Positions 36,333 through 44,619 of a stretch of DNA of 64,000 bases are shown one piece after another (positions within the stretch are counted from its first letter, which is position 1; every line of letters begins with the position of its first letter). Source of the DNA: Chryseobacterium cheonjiense (GTDB lineage Bacteria > Bacteroidota > Bacteroidia > Flavobacteriales > Weeksellaceae); contig NZ_JABBGF010000002.1 of NCBI RefSeq assembly GCF_012927265.1, positions 1 to 64,000 of the forward strand, written 5' to 3'. The notes below the pieces were generated by a model. That model made no database searches. It was not told the origin of the DNA and was given only the letters and a program-made list of their open reading frames with translations. Made by a program: the position numbers and the translations under genes.

Positions 36333-36785
36333 ATGAAAAAAACTTTTTCAATATTATCCTTAATCACACTATTGATTTTCAGTAATTTAGCTATAAAATC
36401 ATGTGGAAGTACCGAAGATACCGTAAGTTGCTTCCCGAATAATCCTATTAACGTCACGCTTAATCTCAATCTTCCCGCCTATTACCCGCTGAACCAGGTT
36501 GGAGGATGGGTATATATCAATGAACAACAATCCGGCACAAGAGGGCTCATTATCGTAAGAGCTTCCGATACAACATTTAAAGTATATGACCGCAATGCTC
36601 CGCATATCTGCCCCGACAGCAATACAACGCTGGAAGTTCAGGATAATATAAGAATTGTTTGCCCGAAAGACAATGCCCAATGGATTTTATTAACTGGGCA
36701 GCCTACTGCCGTAGCCAATGTGCAGCCTAAAACCTATCTTTACAATTATGATCCTGCCGGGAAAATTTTAAATATTACGTATTAA
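36333..36785 (+). CDS. Lipoprotein with degenerate Rieske-like fold
   Basis: A 150-residue lipoprotein with a lipobox-like 'AIKSCGS'. The body follows the pattern of small Rieske-type lipoproteins of Bacteroidota ('GLIIVRASDTTFKVYDRNAPHICP', 'IRIVCPKDNAQWILLTG'). One expected cluster Cys is Ala ('NAPH') and the second C-x-x-H is replaced by 'CPKD', so a 2Fe-2S cluster is unlikely. Its stop overlaps the dtd ATG by one base, so it is coupled to dtd. Confidence 0.6.
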   Translation: MKKTFSILSLITLLIFSNLAIKSCGSTEDTVSCFPNNPINVTLNLNLPAYYPLNQVGGWVYINEQQSGTRGLIIVRASDTTFKVYDRNAPHICPDSNTTLEVQDNIRIVCPKDNAQWILLTGQPTAVANVQPKTYLYNYDPAGKILNITY

Positions 36786-37234
36786 TGAAAATCGTTATTC
36801 AAAGAGTTTCGGAATCCTATGTAAAAGTGGACGGAAGCATTGTAGGGGAAATCGGAAAAGGACTTATGCTTCTTATTGGCATTGATGAAAACGATACGGA
36901 AGCCGATGCAGACTGGCTCGTGCAGAAGATTCTTAATTTAAGGATTTTCGGGGATGATGAAGGAAAACTTAATCTTTCCGTTCAGGATATTAAAGGTGAA
37001 ATTCTCTGCATCAGTCAATTCACCTTAATAGCCGATTACAAAAAAGGAAACCGCCCTTCTTTCATTAAAGCGGCAAAACCTGATCAAGCGATTCCGTTGT
37101 TTGATTATTTTAAAAAAGAAATCTCAAAATCCGGGCTGAAAACCGAGAGTGGCATCTTCGGTGCCGACATGAAAGTTTCGTTAATTAACGACGGACCCGT
37201 TACAATTGTGATGGATTCCGTTACAAAAGCTTAA
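36785..37234 (+). CDS. dtd: D-aminoacyl-tRNA deacylase
   Basis: Removes D-amino acids mischarged onto tRNA. The 149-residue protein starts 'MKIVIQRVSESYVKVDG' and has the two cross-subunit motifs 'SQFTLIAD' and 'NDGPVTIVMDS' that build the active site. Length and order are normal. Start and stop overlap with the upstream lipoprotein gene. Confidence 0.97.
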   Translation: MKIVIQRVSESYVKVDGSIVGEIGKGLMLLIGIDENDTEADADWLVQKILNLRIFGDDEGKLNLSVQDIKGEILCISQFTLIADYKKGNRPSFIKAAKPDQAIPLFDYFKKEISKSGLKTESGIFGADMKVSLINDGPVTIVMDSVTKA

Positions 37235-37263
37235 ATTCGCAGAAAATATATTTTACAATATCA

Positions 37264-37947
37264 ATGAAAAAAACATTATTTACGTTAGTTCTTTTAACAG
37301 GAGCACCACTTGCATTCGCTCAGAAATCGTATACTGATGAGCAAAAAGCCTCTTATTATATCGGGCAGGACATTGCCGAAAACATGAAAAAACAAGGCTT
37401 CCCGGCAGATCCTGAATTACTGGCGCAGGGATTCAAAGATGCATTCGGAGAAAAGGCAAGCTTATTTCCTAAAGAAGAAATGGCTAGTTTCATGCAGAAC
37501 TTTATGCAGAAGCAGAATGAAAAGAAGCAGGCTGAAGCCAAATTAAAAGCCGAAGAAAACAAAAAGAAGGGTGCAGAATTTTTAGCGAAAAACAAGCTGA
37601 ACAAAAATATCAAAACTACGGCAAGCGGTTTACAATACGAAGTTCTGAAAGAGGGCGACGGAAAGACAAAACCAACCGCTACGAGCACTGCGAACGTAAT
37701 GTATACCGGTAAACTGATGGACGGAACGGTATTCGATTCTACGGATAAAAACGGTGGAAAACCTGTCGAACTTAACATTTCAGGAGTAATTAAAGGATGG
37801 ACGGAAGGAATTCAGCTGATGTCCAAAGGCGCAAAATACAGATTCTATATTCCCGCCGATCTTGCTTACGGAGATAATGGTGCCGGCGGCGTAATTCCTC
37901 CGGGAGCAACACTAATTTTCGATGTTGAGCTGGTAGATTTTAAATAA
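37264..37947 (+). CDS. Exported FKBP-type peptidyl-prolyl isomerase
   Basis: Periplasmic or surface folding catalyst of the FkpA/Mip type, 227 aa. The signal peptide ends near 'APLAFAQ'. An N-terminal helical dimerisation domain with Lys/Gln/Glu-rich helix (about 20-120) is followed by an FKBP domain (about 125-227) with 'VMYTGKLMDGTVFDST' and the terminal 'VIPPGATLIFDVELVDF'. It ends at a strong bidirectional terminator. Confidence 0.94.
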   Translation: MKKTLFTLVLLTGAPLAFAQKSYTDEQKASYYIGQDIAENMKKQGFPADPELLAQGFKDAFGEKASLFPKEEMASFMQNFMQKQNEKKQAEAKLKAEENKKKGAEFLAKNKLNKNIKTTASGLQYEVLKEGDGKTKPTATSTANVMYTGKLMDGTVFDSTDKNGGKPVELNISGVIKGWTEGIQLMSKGAKYRFYIPADLAYGDNGAGGVIPPGATLIFDVELVDFK

Positions 37948-37967
37948 TTATTTTCCACATACCATAT

Positions 37968-37999
37968 AAAAACGTCTTTCATTGCTGAAAGACGTTTTT
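37968..37999. terminator. Bidirectional terminator between convergent genes
   Basis: A 13-bp stem (AAAAACGTCTTTC / GAAAGACGTTTTT) with a 6-base loop; T-runs on both strands. It serves the FKBP gene (plus) and the lipoprotein gene at 38022 (minus). Confidence 0.92.
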
Positions 38000-38021
38000 C
38001 TAATAAACTTTTATAAAAAAA

Positions 38022-38534
38022 CTAATTCGCAGGGATACTGCTGAAATTAAGTGCTATTCTAAGGTTCATATCAGAACTGGTTTGATTTTTAAGTTCATAC
38101 ACCGTTCTTACGGTAACTCCTGTGCTTTTCACCACTTCATCAAGAAATCCTGAGTTTTCCAGATCAAGAGTAAGGCTTGAAGCATCTGTGGAAATATTTG
38201 TTCTTGAAGCGACAAGCCTCTCACCTGTTCCGCTGGAAGAAATATATACTTTAATCGATTTGAATGCGCTTAGATTTCCTCCTGATGGCGATACTACCGA
38301 AACTTTGGCATCGGAAATTCTTACGTCTTTAATTTTTGCATTGTTATTACCTCCGAACCAAGTCTGTACATTGGATGCTGTAGCGGTAGAAGAAACTTCT
38401 TTATCTGCAGGAACGCCGGTTGAAATCAAAACATTAGCTGTATAAGGAAATGTATTCTGAACCAACGACTGCACGGTGCCGCAGCTTACCAGAGCCGCTG
38501 AGGCAACTGCCGCTGTCAAAATGATATTTTTCAT
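38022..38534 (-). CDS. Lipoprotein of unknown function
   Basis: 170-residue lipoprotein from the ATG at 38534, with lipobox 'ALVSCGTVQS'. The longer frame to 38657 overlaps the next gene and adds a basic, unfamily-like extension, so I reject it. The mature part is Ser/Thr/Val-rich and beta-like ('IKVYISSSGTGERLVASR') and resembles a family of small Bacteroidota lipoproteins without known role. Confidence 0.7.
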   Translation of the reverse strand: MKNIILTAAVASAALVSCGTVQSLVQNTFPYTANVLISTGVPADKEVSSTATASNVQTWFGGNNNAKIKDVRISDAKVSVVSPSGGNLSAFKSIKVYISSSGTGERLVASRTNISTDASSLTLDLENSGFLDEVVKSTGVTVRTVYELKNQTSSDMNLRIALNFSSIPAN

Positions 38535-38584
38535 AATGATAAAATTTAAAGTGATGGTAGCAGAAATTATACCAAATCGTTGAA

Positions 38585-39124
38585 TCATTCTATACTCACG
38601 GTGAAGCTTCCTTTTGTATTTCCTGAAGCCATATTGCTTTTCCCGATAATGAGCCATACTTCGCCTTTTTCTTTCAGGTCGTAGGTAAGATCCCTCCCAA
38701 AAGGCCCATCATAATCGCCATTGGGTAATTTTATCTGGTTGAATCGAATATTAAAGTCCTTTTCTTTTGTTGAAATTTTAGCTTTTATTTCAGGATTTTT
38801 AAAATCGGTTATTTTAAGCACCAGTTCTTCATTTTCATTGGTAAATTCTTCACCTAAAGTTATTGGCAAATGCTCACCATCAACCATTCTTATAATCTGT
38901 CCATTTTTTACTTCGCGCATCACCCCTGTACGCAGAACCTCTTTCGTTTTCGGTGCATTATTGATGATAGAATCTTTCATCCTTACGTCAGCAGAATCTG
39001 TTTTTTCTAAGGTAGTGGGTTGTTGCACTGCTGCCAATGAATCAGTATTCTGCGTTTCCGTAACAGAGGATTCTTTTTTACATGATATGATAAGAAGAGG
39101 GATAAGCAAAAATAATTTTTTCAT
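38585..39124 (-). CDS. Lipoprotein of unknown function
   Basis: A 179-residue protein with a short signal and lipobox ('LLIPLLIISCKKES'). A Thr/Asp/Gln-rich linker is followed by a beta-rich domain ('EELVLKITDFKNPEIKAKIS', 'GEVWLIIGKSNMASG'). I recognise no family. It lies upstream of the 38022-38534 lipoprotein on the same strand, with 50 bases between them. Confidence 0.65.
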   Translation of the reverse strand: MKKLFLLIPLLIISCKKESSVTETQNTDSLAAVQQPTTLEKTDSADVRMKDSIINNAPKTKEVLRTGVMREVKNGQIIRMVDGEHLPITLGEEFTNENEELVLKITDFKNPEIKAKISTKEKDFNIRFNQIKLPNGDYDGPFGRDLTYDLKEKGEVWLIIGKSNMASGNTKGSFTVSIE

Positions 39125-39233
39125 AATACCTATTTTGAAATTGTAACGCCTGTTGGCCTTTTTTAAAGTTTATTGAGAAGCGAAAATTGTTCCATTATAC
39201 TATTTTTGATGGTCTCTTTCTTTGAATGGACGA

Positions 39234-39266
39234 AAACCTCACAGGTTTTTGAAACCTGTGAGGTTT
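39234..39266. repeat. REP palindrome, CACAGG variant (copy 1)
   Basis: A perfect 15-bp inverted repeat (AAACCTCACAGGTTT / AAACCTGTGAGGTTT) around TTG. Identical to 39993-40025; related to the palindromes beside the RAYT gene at 52624 and 53283 by a paired C/T and G/A change. Confidence 0.9.
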
Positions 39267-39274
39267 ACCTGTTA

Positions 39275-39955
39275 CTAACTTTCGGTTAAAACGGCTTCTT
39301 TGTTAAGATTTTTTACAGACTTCATCATGAAATACATAAAATTGAGCATCACTCCCATAAAGACGGTTACACCCCAAGTTTTTGTATAATCCATCGGATA
39401 GGCAATTCTTACCAGAATATCGTTAAAAAGACCAAAAGGATTACTTATCACATCCCAGCTGTTCCACCGCAGAAATCTGCCCAAATAAACTCCAAAGCTG
39501 GCAATGAATAAAAATGAAGCTGTAATAATGCTAATGACTGATTTTTTAAAATAATGTGACAGTAATTTCTCAAGGTCCAGCAAACTCACAAATCCACAAA
39601 ACAAGCCGGTCCACGCATATGAAAGAATCACAACCAAATCGTACCATATCGGTATAGCAGTTCTGTGCTTCAGATGAAAAAGATCAGTAAGAATGTACGG
39701 TGAATTTGGAAAAAATAAAATCCACACCGTTATTGCAATGACAAGAGACCGCTTACTTCTGGTTTTAAAAATCATTAAAAGGCTACTGATAACGAAGGGA
39801 ATCCATGCCAGAAATAAATTCCAGTTGAGAAACAGAAACACTTTCGTTTCGCTTATATAATATCTGAATACCGAAAGACTGAAGCAAAACAATGTCATCG
39901 AAATCAACAAAAGAGTTATTTCAAATCTTCCGCTTTCTTTTAATTTTCTAAACAT
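39275..39955 (-). CDS. DUF1361 integral membrane protein
   Basis: A 226-residue membrane protein with six or so helices. The conserved DUF1361 core is visible ('WILFFPNSPYILTDLFHL' and 'WYDLVVILSYAWTGLFCGF'). Function unknown. It is flanked on both sides by identical REP palindromes (39234 and 39993), so the gene may have been inserted with, or bracketed by, the elements. Confidence 0.85.
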   Translation of the reverse strand: MFRKLKESGRFEITLLLISMTLFCFSLSVFRYYISETKVFLFLNWNLFLAWIPFVISSLLMIFKTRSKRSLVIAITVWILFFPNSPYILTDLFHLKHRTAIPIWYDLVVILSYAWTGLFCGFVSLLDLEKLLSHYFKKSVISIITASFLFIASFGVYLGRFLRWNSWDVISNPFGLFNDILVRIAYPMDYTKTWGVTVFMGVMLNFMYFMMKSVKNLNKEAVLTES

Positions 39956-39992
39956 TTTAAATTGATTATAATTAAAGTTTTTATAGACAATT

Positions 39993-40025
39993 AAACCTCA
40001 CAGGTTTTTGAAACCTGTGAGGTTT
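39993..40025. repeat. REP palindrome, CACAGG variant (copy 2)
   Basis: A 33-base element identical to 39234-39266. The pair brackets the DUF1361 gene. Confidence 0.9.
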
Positions 40026-40039
40026 GAAAAACGATAAAC

Positions 40040-41416
40040 TTATTTCAAATTCTGATAATACAGAACTTTAGAAAGAAACTTTTCATTTTGCTGAAATTTC
40101 ACTCTTTCCAATTCCAGAACCTCAGATTTTAGCTGGTAATCCCGGTTTTCTTCAGCATATTTCAGCAGCTGCTTTTCACTGAAGTTGATTTCTTTTACGT
40201 GATATGCTGCATCGAAATCATTGCGTTTCATATTTTCGGAAGTGATGATCCCGCCCCAGCTGACGTAGCTGCAAACCAGAATTACCCCGTAAACATACCA
40301 AGCCATCGTGTTGAAAAGAAAAATATTTCTTTTTTGTTTCTGAATCTTAATAAATGTGATGATCAATCCTATTAACGCTAAAATCAAAAATGCATACACG
40401 CCGAGCCTTTTATAGGTAAAACCATAATTCATCATATATTCTGAGTTTTTAACCATAGCTGAAATAACAAGAACGGCATTCAGTAAAATCCAGACTTTAG
40501 CAAGTGCTTTCAGAAGTCCCACCTTCGGATCAAAATTAAAATTGGATTTAAAGTAAAACATGATGACCACAATCGACATAATAATGGACATGATCACCGC
40601 ATTTACTCTTTCGTGCGTTTCTTCAGAAAGCTTTACAGGAGTTTTCACCTGCTCATAAAACTGTTCATAATTGTAGGTAGCGATAAAAAATATCAGCAAA
40701 ATATTCAAAGCAAATAAAGAAATAATACCACTCATCCTTTCCGCATCCAGGTCAAGGAAAGAATAGGTTGCTTTTTGAATTTTATCTTTTTCTCCAAAGT
40801 TGTTATCCAAAAGCCTGTTGCTTTTATAAATAAATCTTTCAACCGCAAAATTCCAGTAATTGAAGGCAATAAAAAATCCTAAAACAATCATGGCAAAAAG
40901 CTGCCAGAAATTAAGATCAAGTTCAATATTCGTGAATAAATTAGCAAAATGATCGCTTCCTGCAGAATAAATTCCAAAGAAAACAGAGATCAAAATTAAA
41001 GGAATTATTACAAAAGCCAGCGCTTTCTGCCAGAGACCGGAAACGTTTCTTTTGGGAAGCCAGGCATCAAAATTTAAAATCCTGAAAAACTCTGTAAAAC
41101 AGTTGGTCACAAATACCGGAATAAGCAAAAGAATTTTCATCCTGCGGTTTCTGGAACGAAATCCTAGGAGCAAAAGCGAAGATGCCACAGCCAAAAAAGA
41201 GGGAAAATCTCCATACCAGGCGAAAGCAATGCTCGAAAGAATGCTTGTTACAAACAGAAAAACAAATATTCCGGTTCTGTTTCTTCCTGGAGTTCTGAAG
41301 AAAGTGAGTATGGCATAGATAATTCCGATAATTCCGAGATTAAGGCCAACATTCTGGTCATAGAATACAATAACAAAAAGCAGTGTCGTGAGAAATATAT
41401 AGTGATGTGTTTTCAT
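40040..41416 (-). CDS. DUF4153/DUF4173-type polytopic membrane protein
   Basis: 458 residues with about ten hydrophobic helices and a hydrophilic C-terminal tail ('EINFSEKQLLKYAEENRDYQ'). The pattern matches DUF4153/DUF4173 proteins of Bacteroidota. The role is unknown. It begins 9 bases after the Coq4-like gene's stop, so the two are cotranscribed. Confidence 0.75.
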   Translation of the reverse strand: MKTHHYIFLTTLLFVIVFYDQNVGLNLGIIGIIYAILTFFRTPGRNRTGIFVFLFVTSILSSIAFAWYGDFPSFLAVASSLLLLGFRSRNRRMKILLLIPVFVTNCFTEFFRILNFDAWLPKRNVSGLWQKALAFVIIPLILISVFFGIYSAGSDHFANLFTNIELDLNFWQLFAMIVLGFFIAFNYWNFAVERFIYKSNRLLDNNFGEKDKIQKATYSFLDLDAERMSGIISLFALNILLIFFIATYNYEQFYEQVKTPVKLSEETHERVNAVIMSIIMSIVVIMFYFKSNFNFDPKVGLLKALAKVWILLNAVLVISAMVKNSEYMMNYGFTYKRLGVYAFLILALIGLIITFIKIQKQKRNIFLFNTMAWYVYGVILVCSYVSWGGIITSENMKRNDFDAAYHVKEINFSEKQLLKYAEENRDYQLKSEVLELERVKFQQNEKFLSKVLYYQNLK

Positions 41417-41425
41417 AGTGTAGTT

Positions 41426-41911
41426 TTAGTATAGTACAGTAGTGTTTTTCTGCTGAATAAAATCTTTCAGGTGCTCAAAATTTTGCCAAAGCAGCGCTTC
41501 GAAATCCCATTGGTGAAAAGGCCGCATGCTTTGTCCTTTTTTATAAGCTTTGATGTAAATTTTATAATATTCGGGTAAAATGATGCTTCCTAAAACAATA
41601 GCCGCTAAAAGATGAGCATTCAGTTTTCCGTTTCCCAGAAGCAGGAACTGCATGGCGATTTCGTCCTCGAAATTGGTTCCGCAACCTGTAATAAGATGAT
41701 GAACATCGTGGTTTTCCATTTTCGGGATCATAGTGAAGCCGTGTCTTTTATAAAACTCACCCAGCTTTCTGCCTAGAGAATCTTCCTGAAACTCTAGTAA
41801 TTGTTTTTCGGTAAACTGCCACTGCCTTTTCTTTTTCTTAAAATAGGTTCTGTAGAGCTTCTGGGTTTTGTTGTAGACGAACAGAAGAAATTGTACGCGT
41901 ATTTTTTTCAT
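41426..41911 (-). CDS. Coq4 family protein
   Basis: A 161-residue protein with the Coq4 zinc-type motif H-D-x-x-H followed by a distant Glu ('HDVHHLITGCGTNFEDEIAMQ', about 72-92). Eukaryotic Coq4 acts in ubiquinone synthesis; Bacteroidota use menaquinone, so the role here is probably different. It precedes the DUF4153-type gene. Confidence 0.82.
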   Translation of the reverse strand: MKKIRVQFLLFVYNKTQKLYRTYFKKKKRQWQFTEKQLLEFQEDSLGRKLGEFYKRHGFTMIPKMENHDVHHLITGCGTNFEDEIAMQFLLLGNGKLNAHLLAAIVLGSIILPEYYKIYIKAYKKGQSMRPFHQWDFEALLWQNFEHLKDFIQQKNTTVLY

Positions 41912-41913
41912 AG

Positions 41914-42237
41914 TTATGGGTTTAAAAAATTTGTGGAAACCAGTTGAATTCCTATAAAAATATAGATGATTGCTATTGGAACATTAATTAACATAATTGC
42001 TGAAGACTTCAGACATGCATCAAGTTTGCTGTTATAAATAATGCCATACGTAATGAGAATAAATATTGCTGAAAGATTAATTAAAAATGCCCACTGAAGC
42101 AACAGGAATCCACTATTTACAAAGAAATCATTTTGAGTAAAAATATAGCCGAATAGGCAAATGTTTCCTGATAAAAGTGAAGTCCAAAACAGAGTTTTTC
42201 CGACGGTTATGATTGTTTTTTCGCTCATATTGTTCAA
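41914..42237 (-). CDS. Small membrane protein, unknown function
   Basis: 107 residues with three or four hydrophobic helices ('LFWTSLLSGNICLFGYIF', 'FLLLQWAFLINLSAIFILI', 'MLINVPIAIIYIFIGI'). The start may be the ATG at 42237 or the one at 42228. It is packed 2 bases before the Coq4-like gene and 1 base after the 42239 gene, so it belongs to the same transcript. No family recognised. Confidence 0.6.
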   Translation of the reverse strand: MNNMSEKTIITVGKTLFWTSLLSGNICLFGYIFTQNDFFVNSGFLLLQWAFLINLSAIFILITYGIIYNSKLDACLKSSAIMLINVPIAIIYIFIGIQLVSTNFLNP

Positions 42238-42238
42238 T

Positions 42239-42613
42239 TCAATCTACTTTTAAATAATAATGATTCATATCTGCGTTCAAAATAATTTTTGGTTTTTCAA
42301 AAAGTTTATTCGAAAAATAAGTGTTATATAATGCTGGTTCTCCATAACTTATATAATGCAATATAATTGTGGAAACAAGCCCATTACTTACCTCAAACCG
42401 TCCTTTCCCATAAAATTCACTTTCAAAATGTCCATCACGAAATAAAATTAAAGTATCAGATTCATGAGGAGTCTCAACACAACAGATAGGATTTTCGTAA
42501 TTATAATTGGCATACCTTCCGTAAAGTTCTTTTTCTTTTAAAGGAAAATTTATATTTAAAATGATAATTACAAAGATTCCCAAAACTGCAACTGATATTA
42601 TTCGCTTTATCAT
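42239..42613 (-). CDS. Membrane-anchored small protein, unknown function
   Basis: 124 residues with an N-terminal anchor ('VAVLGIFVIIILNINF') and an extracytoplasmic beta-rich domain containing 'PICCVETPHESDTLILFRDGHFESEFYGKGRFEV'-type strands. It resembles small lipocalin/META-like surface domains only vaguely, and I do not assign a family. Part of the compact gene run 42911 to 40040. Confidence 0.55.
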   Translation of the reverse strand: MIKRIISVAVLGIFVIIILNINFPLKEKELYGRYANYNYENPICCVETPHESDTLILFRDGHFESEFYGKGRFEVSNGLVSTIILHYISYGEPALYNTYFSNKLFEKPKIILNADMNHYYLKVD

Positions 42614-42620
42614 TTATCAA

Positions 42621-42911
42621 TTAGCTACCCGCGAACGGAGTCCCGAAAATTCCCACAGCCAGCTCAATCCACACCAACGCCAACAGCAATAAAATAAGGA
42701 AGCAGATGATCAGCTTAGTAAGCAATGGCTTTTTTGACCGGATAACCAGATTGATAAAGAATGCAGTTCCGAAGAGTAAAATTGCGGCAATGCCAAAATC
42801 CGAAGGCGACCAGTTCCAGCCTTCTACAAAGAGATTTGCGAAAAAAGCGGTGACCATTAATAAAGTGGGTACACCGAAAATGATTGTTGTTTTTTGTTTT
42901 TCTAAAGTCAT
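42621..42911 (-). CDS. Small three-helix membrane protein
   Basis: 96 residues with three helices ('FGVPTLLMVTAFFANLF', 'IAAILLFGTAFFINLVI', 'LIICFLILLLLALVWIELAVGIF'). No recognised family. It is the first gene in the run after the winged-helix regulator, 66 bases downstream of it, and may be controlled by it. Confidence 0.6.
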   Translation of the reverse strand: MTLEKQKTTIIFGVPTLLMVTAFFANLFVEGWNWSPSDFGIAAILLFGTAFFINLVIRSKKPLLTKLIICFLILLLLALVWIELAVGIFGTPFAGS

Positions 42912-42977
42912 GATATATTATTTTAATTTTTAAAAGTACTTTGTATTTCAAAGTTAAATAGTAAAAAAAATTTAAGC

Positions 42978-43268
42978 TTATTTTCCTAATAATTTTTCCA
43001 AAGCATTGATATGCTCGGTAAACGCTTCTCTCCCACTTTGTGTAACACGATAAGAAGTTTTCGGTTTCTTTCCTACAAATTCTTTTTTTACTTCAATGTA
43101 ACCGGATTTTTCAAGGGCATTGCTGTGGCTCGCCATATTTCCATCTGTTATTTCAAGCAGGCTTTTCATTTCAGAGAAATCAACCCAGTCGTTGACCATA
43201 AGAACAGACATAATGCCCAATCTTACCCGACTTTCAAATTCTTTATTGAGTTGATTTATATTTATCAT
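42978..43268 (-). CDS. Winged-helix transcriptional regulator
   Basis: A 96-residue DNA-binding protein from the ATG at 43268 ('MININQLNKEFESRVRLGIM'); the earlier ATG overlaps the previous gene. The fold is a single winged helix of the MarR/DUF-type ('LLEITDGNMASHSNALEKSG' recognition helix, then 'IEVKKEFVGKKPKTSYRVTQ' wing). It is embedded in an operon of small membrane proteins that it probably autoregulates. Confidence 0.85.
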   Translation of the reverse strand: MININQLNKEFESRVRLGIMSVLMVNDWVDFSEMKSLLEITDGNMASHSNALEKSGYIEVKKEFVGKKPKTSYRVTQSGREAFTEHINALEKLLGK

Positions 43269-43272
43269 TTTT

Positions 43273-43890
43273 TTAATTTTGTTTTGAGAAACATTGTCTG
43301 CCAATTGCTCCTCCTCCGTATTCTAAAGCCAGCTTATAATTTACAAGGATATAGGTACATCCATCATTAAACAAACTCCTGTCAGTTTCATTTTTTTGAA
43401 AAACATTAAAAGAGTACATTCCCATACCGTATCTCTTAAATCCTATTTTAATAGGCTCACCATCCTCAATTGAGATACAATTGGCTTCATCAAGTCGATT
43501 CTTTAATTCATCTACCTGATCTTCACTCCAGTTTAAATCTTTTTTAAACTCCTGCTGATAAAGGCTTTTAACATTAATATCCCAACCCTGATAGCTCTTC
43601 TTAGCTGTATCAGAAGGGACAATTACTAATCTCTCAAGGATTTTGTCATTCTTAAATTCAATCGCCACATTTTTATCTTTAGGCTTTATCTGATTAAAAT
43701 ACTTAATAAGATCATCAATTTCTTTTTCCTTGTCATTATATTCAGTTTTAAGTTCATCTATAGAGTAATCTCTTTCAAAAATTCCCCCAAATACAGAGGC
43801 AATTGAGATAACCATATATAGAAAACAAATCATTAGAAGCCCCATAATAGTGGTAAAACCAATTAAAATATACTTAAAAACTGGTGACAT
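43273..43890 (-). CDS. Membrane-anchored protein, unknown function
   Basis: 205 residues: one N-terminal helix ('ILIGFTTIMGLLMICFLYMVIS') then a charged, helical soluble domain ('DELKTEYNDKEKEIDDLIKY') and a beta-rich end. No family recognised. One base separates it from the upstream membrane-protein gene and 4 bases from the regulator gene downstream. Confidence 0.6.
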   Translation of the reverse strand: MSPVFKYILIGFTTIMGLLMICFLYMVISIASVFGGIFERDYSIDELKTEYNDKEKEIDDLIKYFNQIKPKDKNVAIEFKNDKILERLVIVPSDTAKKSYQGWDINVKSLYQQEFKKDLNWSEDQVDELKNRLDEANCISIEDGEPIKIGFKRYGMGMYSFNVFQKNETDRSLFNDGCTYILVNYKLALEYGGGAIGRQCFSKQN

Positions 43891-43891
43891 T

Positions 43892-44509
43892 TTATTTATA
43901 CTTTCTATGCATTATCAACCCATACACAACATGCAGAGCCCCGAAACCAATCGCCCAGAAAAGCAGTCCCCACCCTAAAAAGAATAAGGAAATCAATCCT
44001 AAAATAATCTGGCAATATCCTAAATATTTTATATCTGTCAAGGTATATCTTTCCGCACTTACCAACGCAAGACCATAAAAGATAAGTGTTGCCGGAGCAA
44101 TAAATACAAAAAGATGATGATAGAGAAGTCCCAGACAAAAGAAACCTCCCGTGACCAAAGGAATAGCGAAGGTAACCAAAAGTCTTCTTGTTGTAGCATC
44201 CCAGATCTTTAATCCTTTTCTTTTACTTTTGTTGGCCGTAAAAATATATCCGCTGAAAAGCGCAACTATCAGAATTGCAATCCCGATGGTTACCAGTTCT
44301 TTCACCAGAGAGGGTCCGAAAACATTTCGCTTCCCATCAAAATAATCAATCCCTTCTCTCTGAAATACAAAATAAACATACACGGCTCCGGCAATTGCAG
44401 CCAATCCTGCAACAACTCCGGACAAACCGCTCAAAGAAATAAACCGTGAAGAACGCTCCATCATGGTGCGAATATGTGATAAGTCTTCGTGATAGTTTTT
44501 CGATTCCAT
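43892..44509 (-). CDS. Polytopic membrane protein, unknown function
   Basis: 205 residues with about six helices ('GLSGVVAGLAAIAGAVYVYFVF', 'TIGIAILIVALFSGYIF', 'VTFAIPLVTGGFFCLGLLYHH', 'IILGLISLFFLGWGLLFWAIG'). This protein type, beside a small winged-helix regulator, recurs in Bacteroidota genomes. First gene of the operon; its promoter is at 44528-44557. Confidence 0.65.
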   Translation of the reverse strand: MESKNYHEDLSHIRTMMERSSRFISLSGLSGVVAGLAAIAGAVYVYFVFQREGIDYFDGKRNVFGPSLVKELVTIGIAILIVALFSGYIFTANKSKRKGLKIWDATTRRLLVTFAIPLVTGGFFCLGLLYHHLFVFIAPATLIFYGLALVSAERYTLTDIKYLGYCQIILGLISLFFLGWGLLFWAIGFGALHVVYGLIMHRKYK

Positions 44510-44527
44510 AAAAAGAACTTTGAATTA

Positions 44528-44557
44528 CAAAGTTATAATTTATTTTTAATCTTACAA
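44528..44557 (-). promoter_or_regulatory. Promoter of the membrane protein / regulator operon
   Basis: On the minus strand TTG (44555-44557), a 19-base spacer and TAACTTTG (44528-44535). The inferred start is about 12 bases before the ATG at 44509. It is the same -7 sequence and spacing as the T9SS cargo promoter at 34043. Confidence 0.65.
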
Positions 44558-44619
44558 ATGTTTTTTGAAAAAAATAAAAACCGCTGGATATCCAACGGTT
44601 GATACTGTATTAAATTGAA

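Noticed and set aside
38535..38657. N-terminal extension of the 38022 lipoprotein
   Set aside because: It would overlap the neighbouring lipoprotein gene and precede a perfectly good signal peptide with lipobox.
41052..41318. Plus-strand open frame inside the DUF4153 gene
   Set aside because: Antisense shadow of a membrane-protein gene; no supporting signals.
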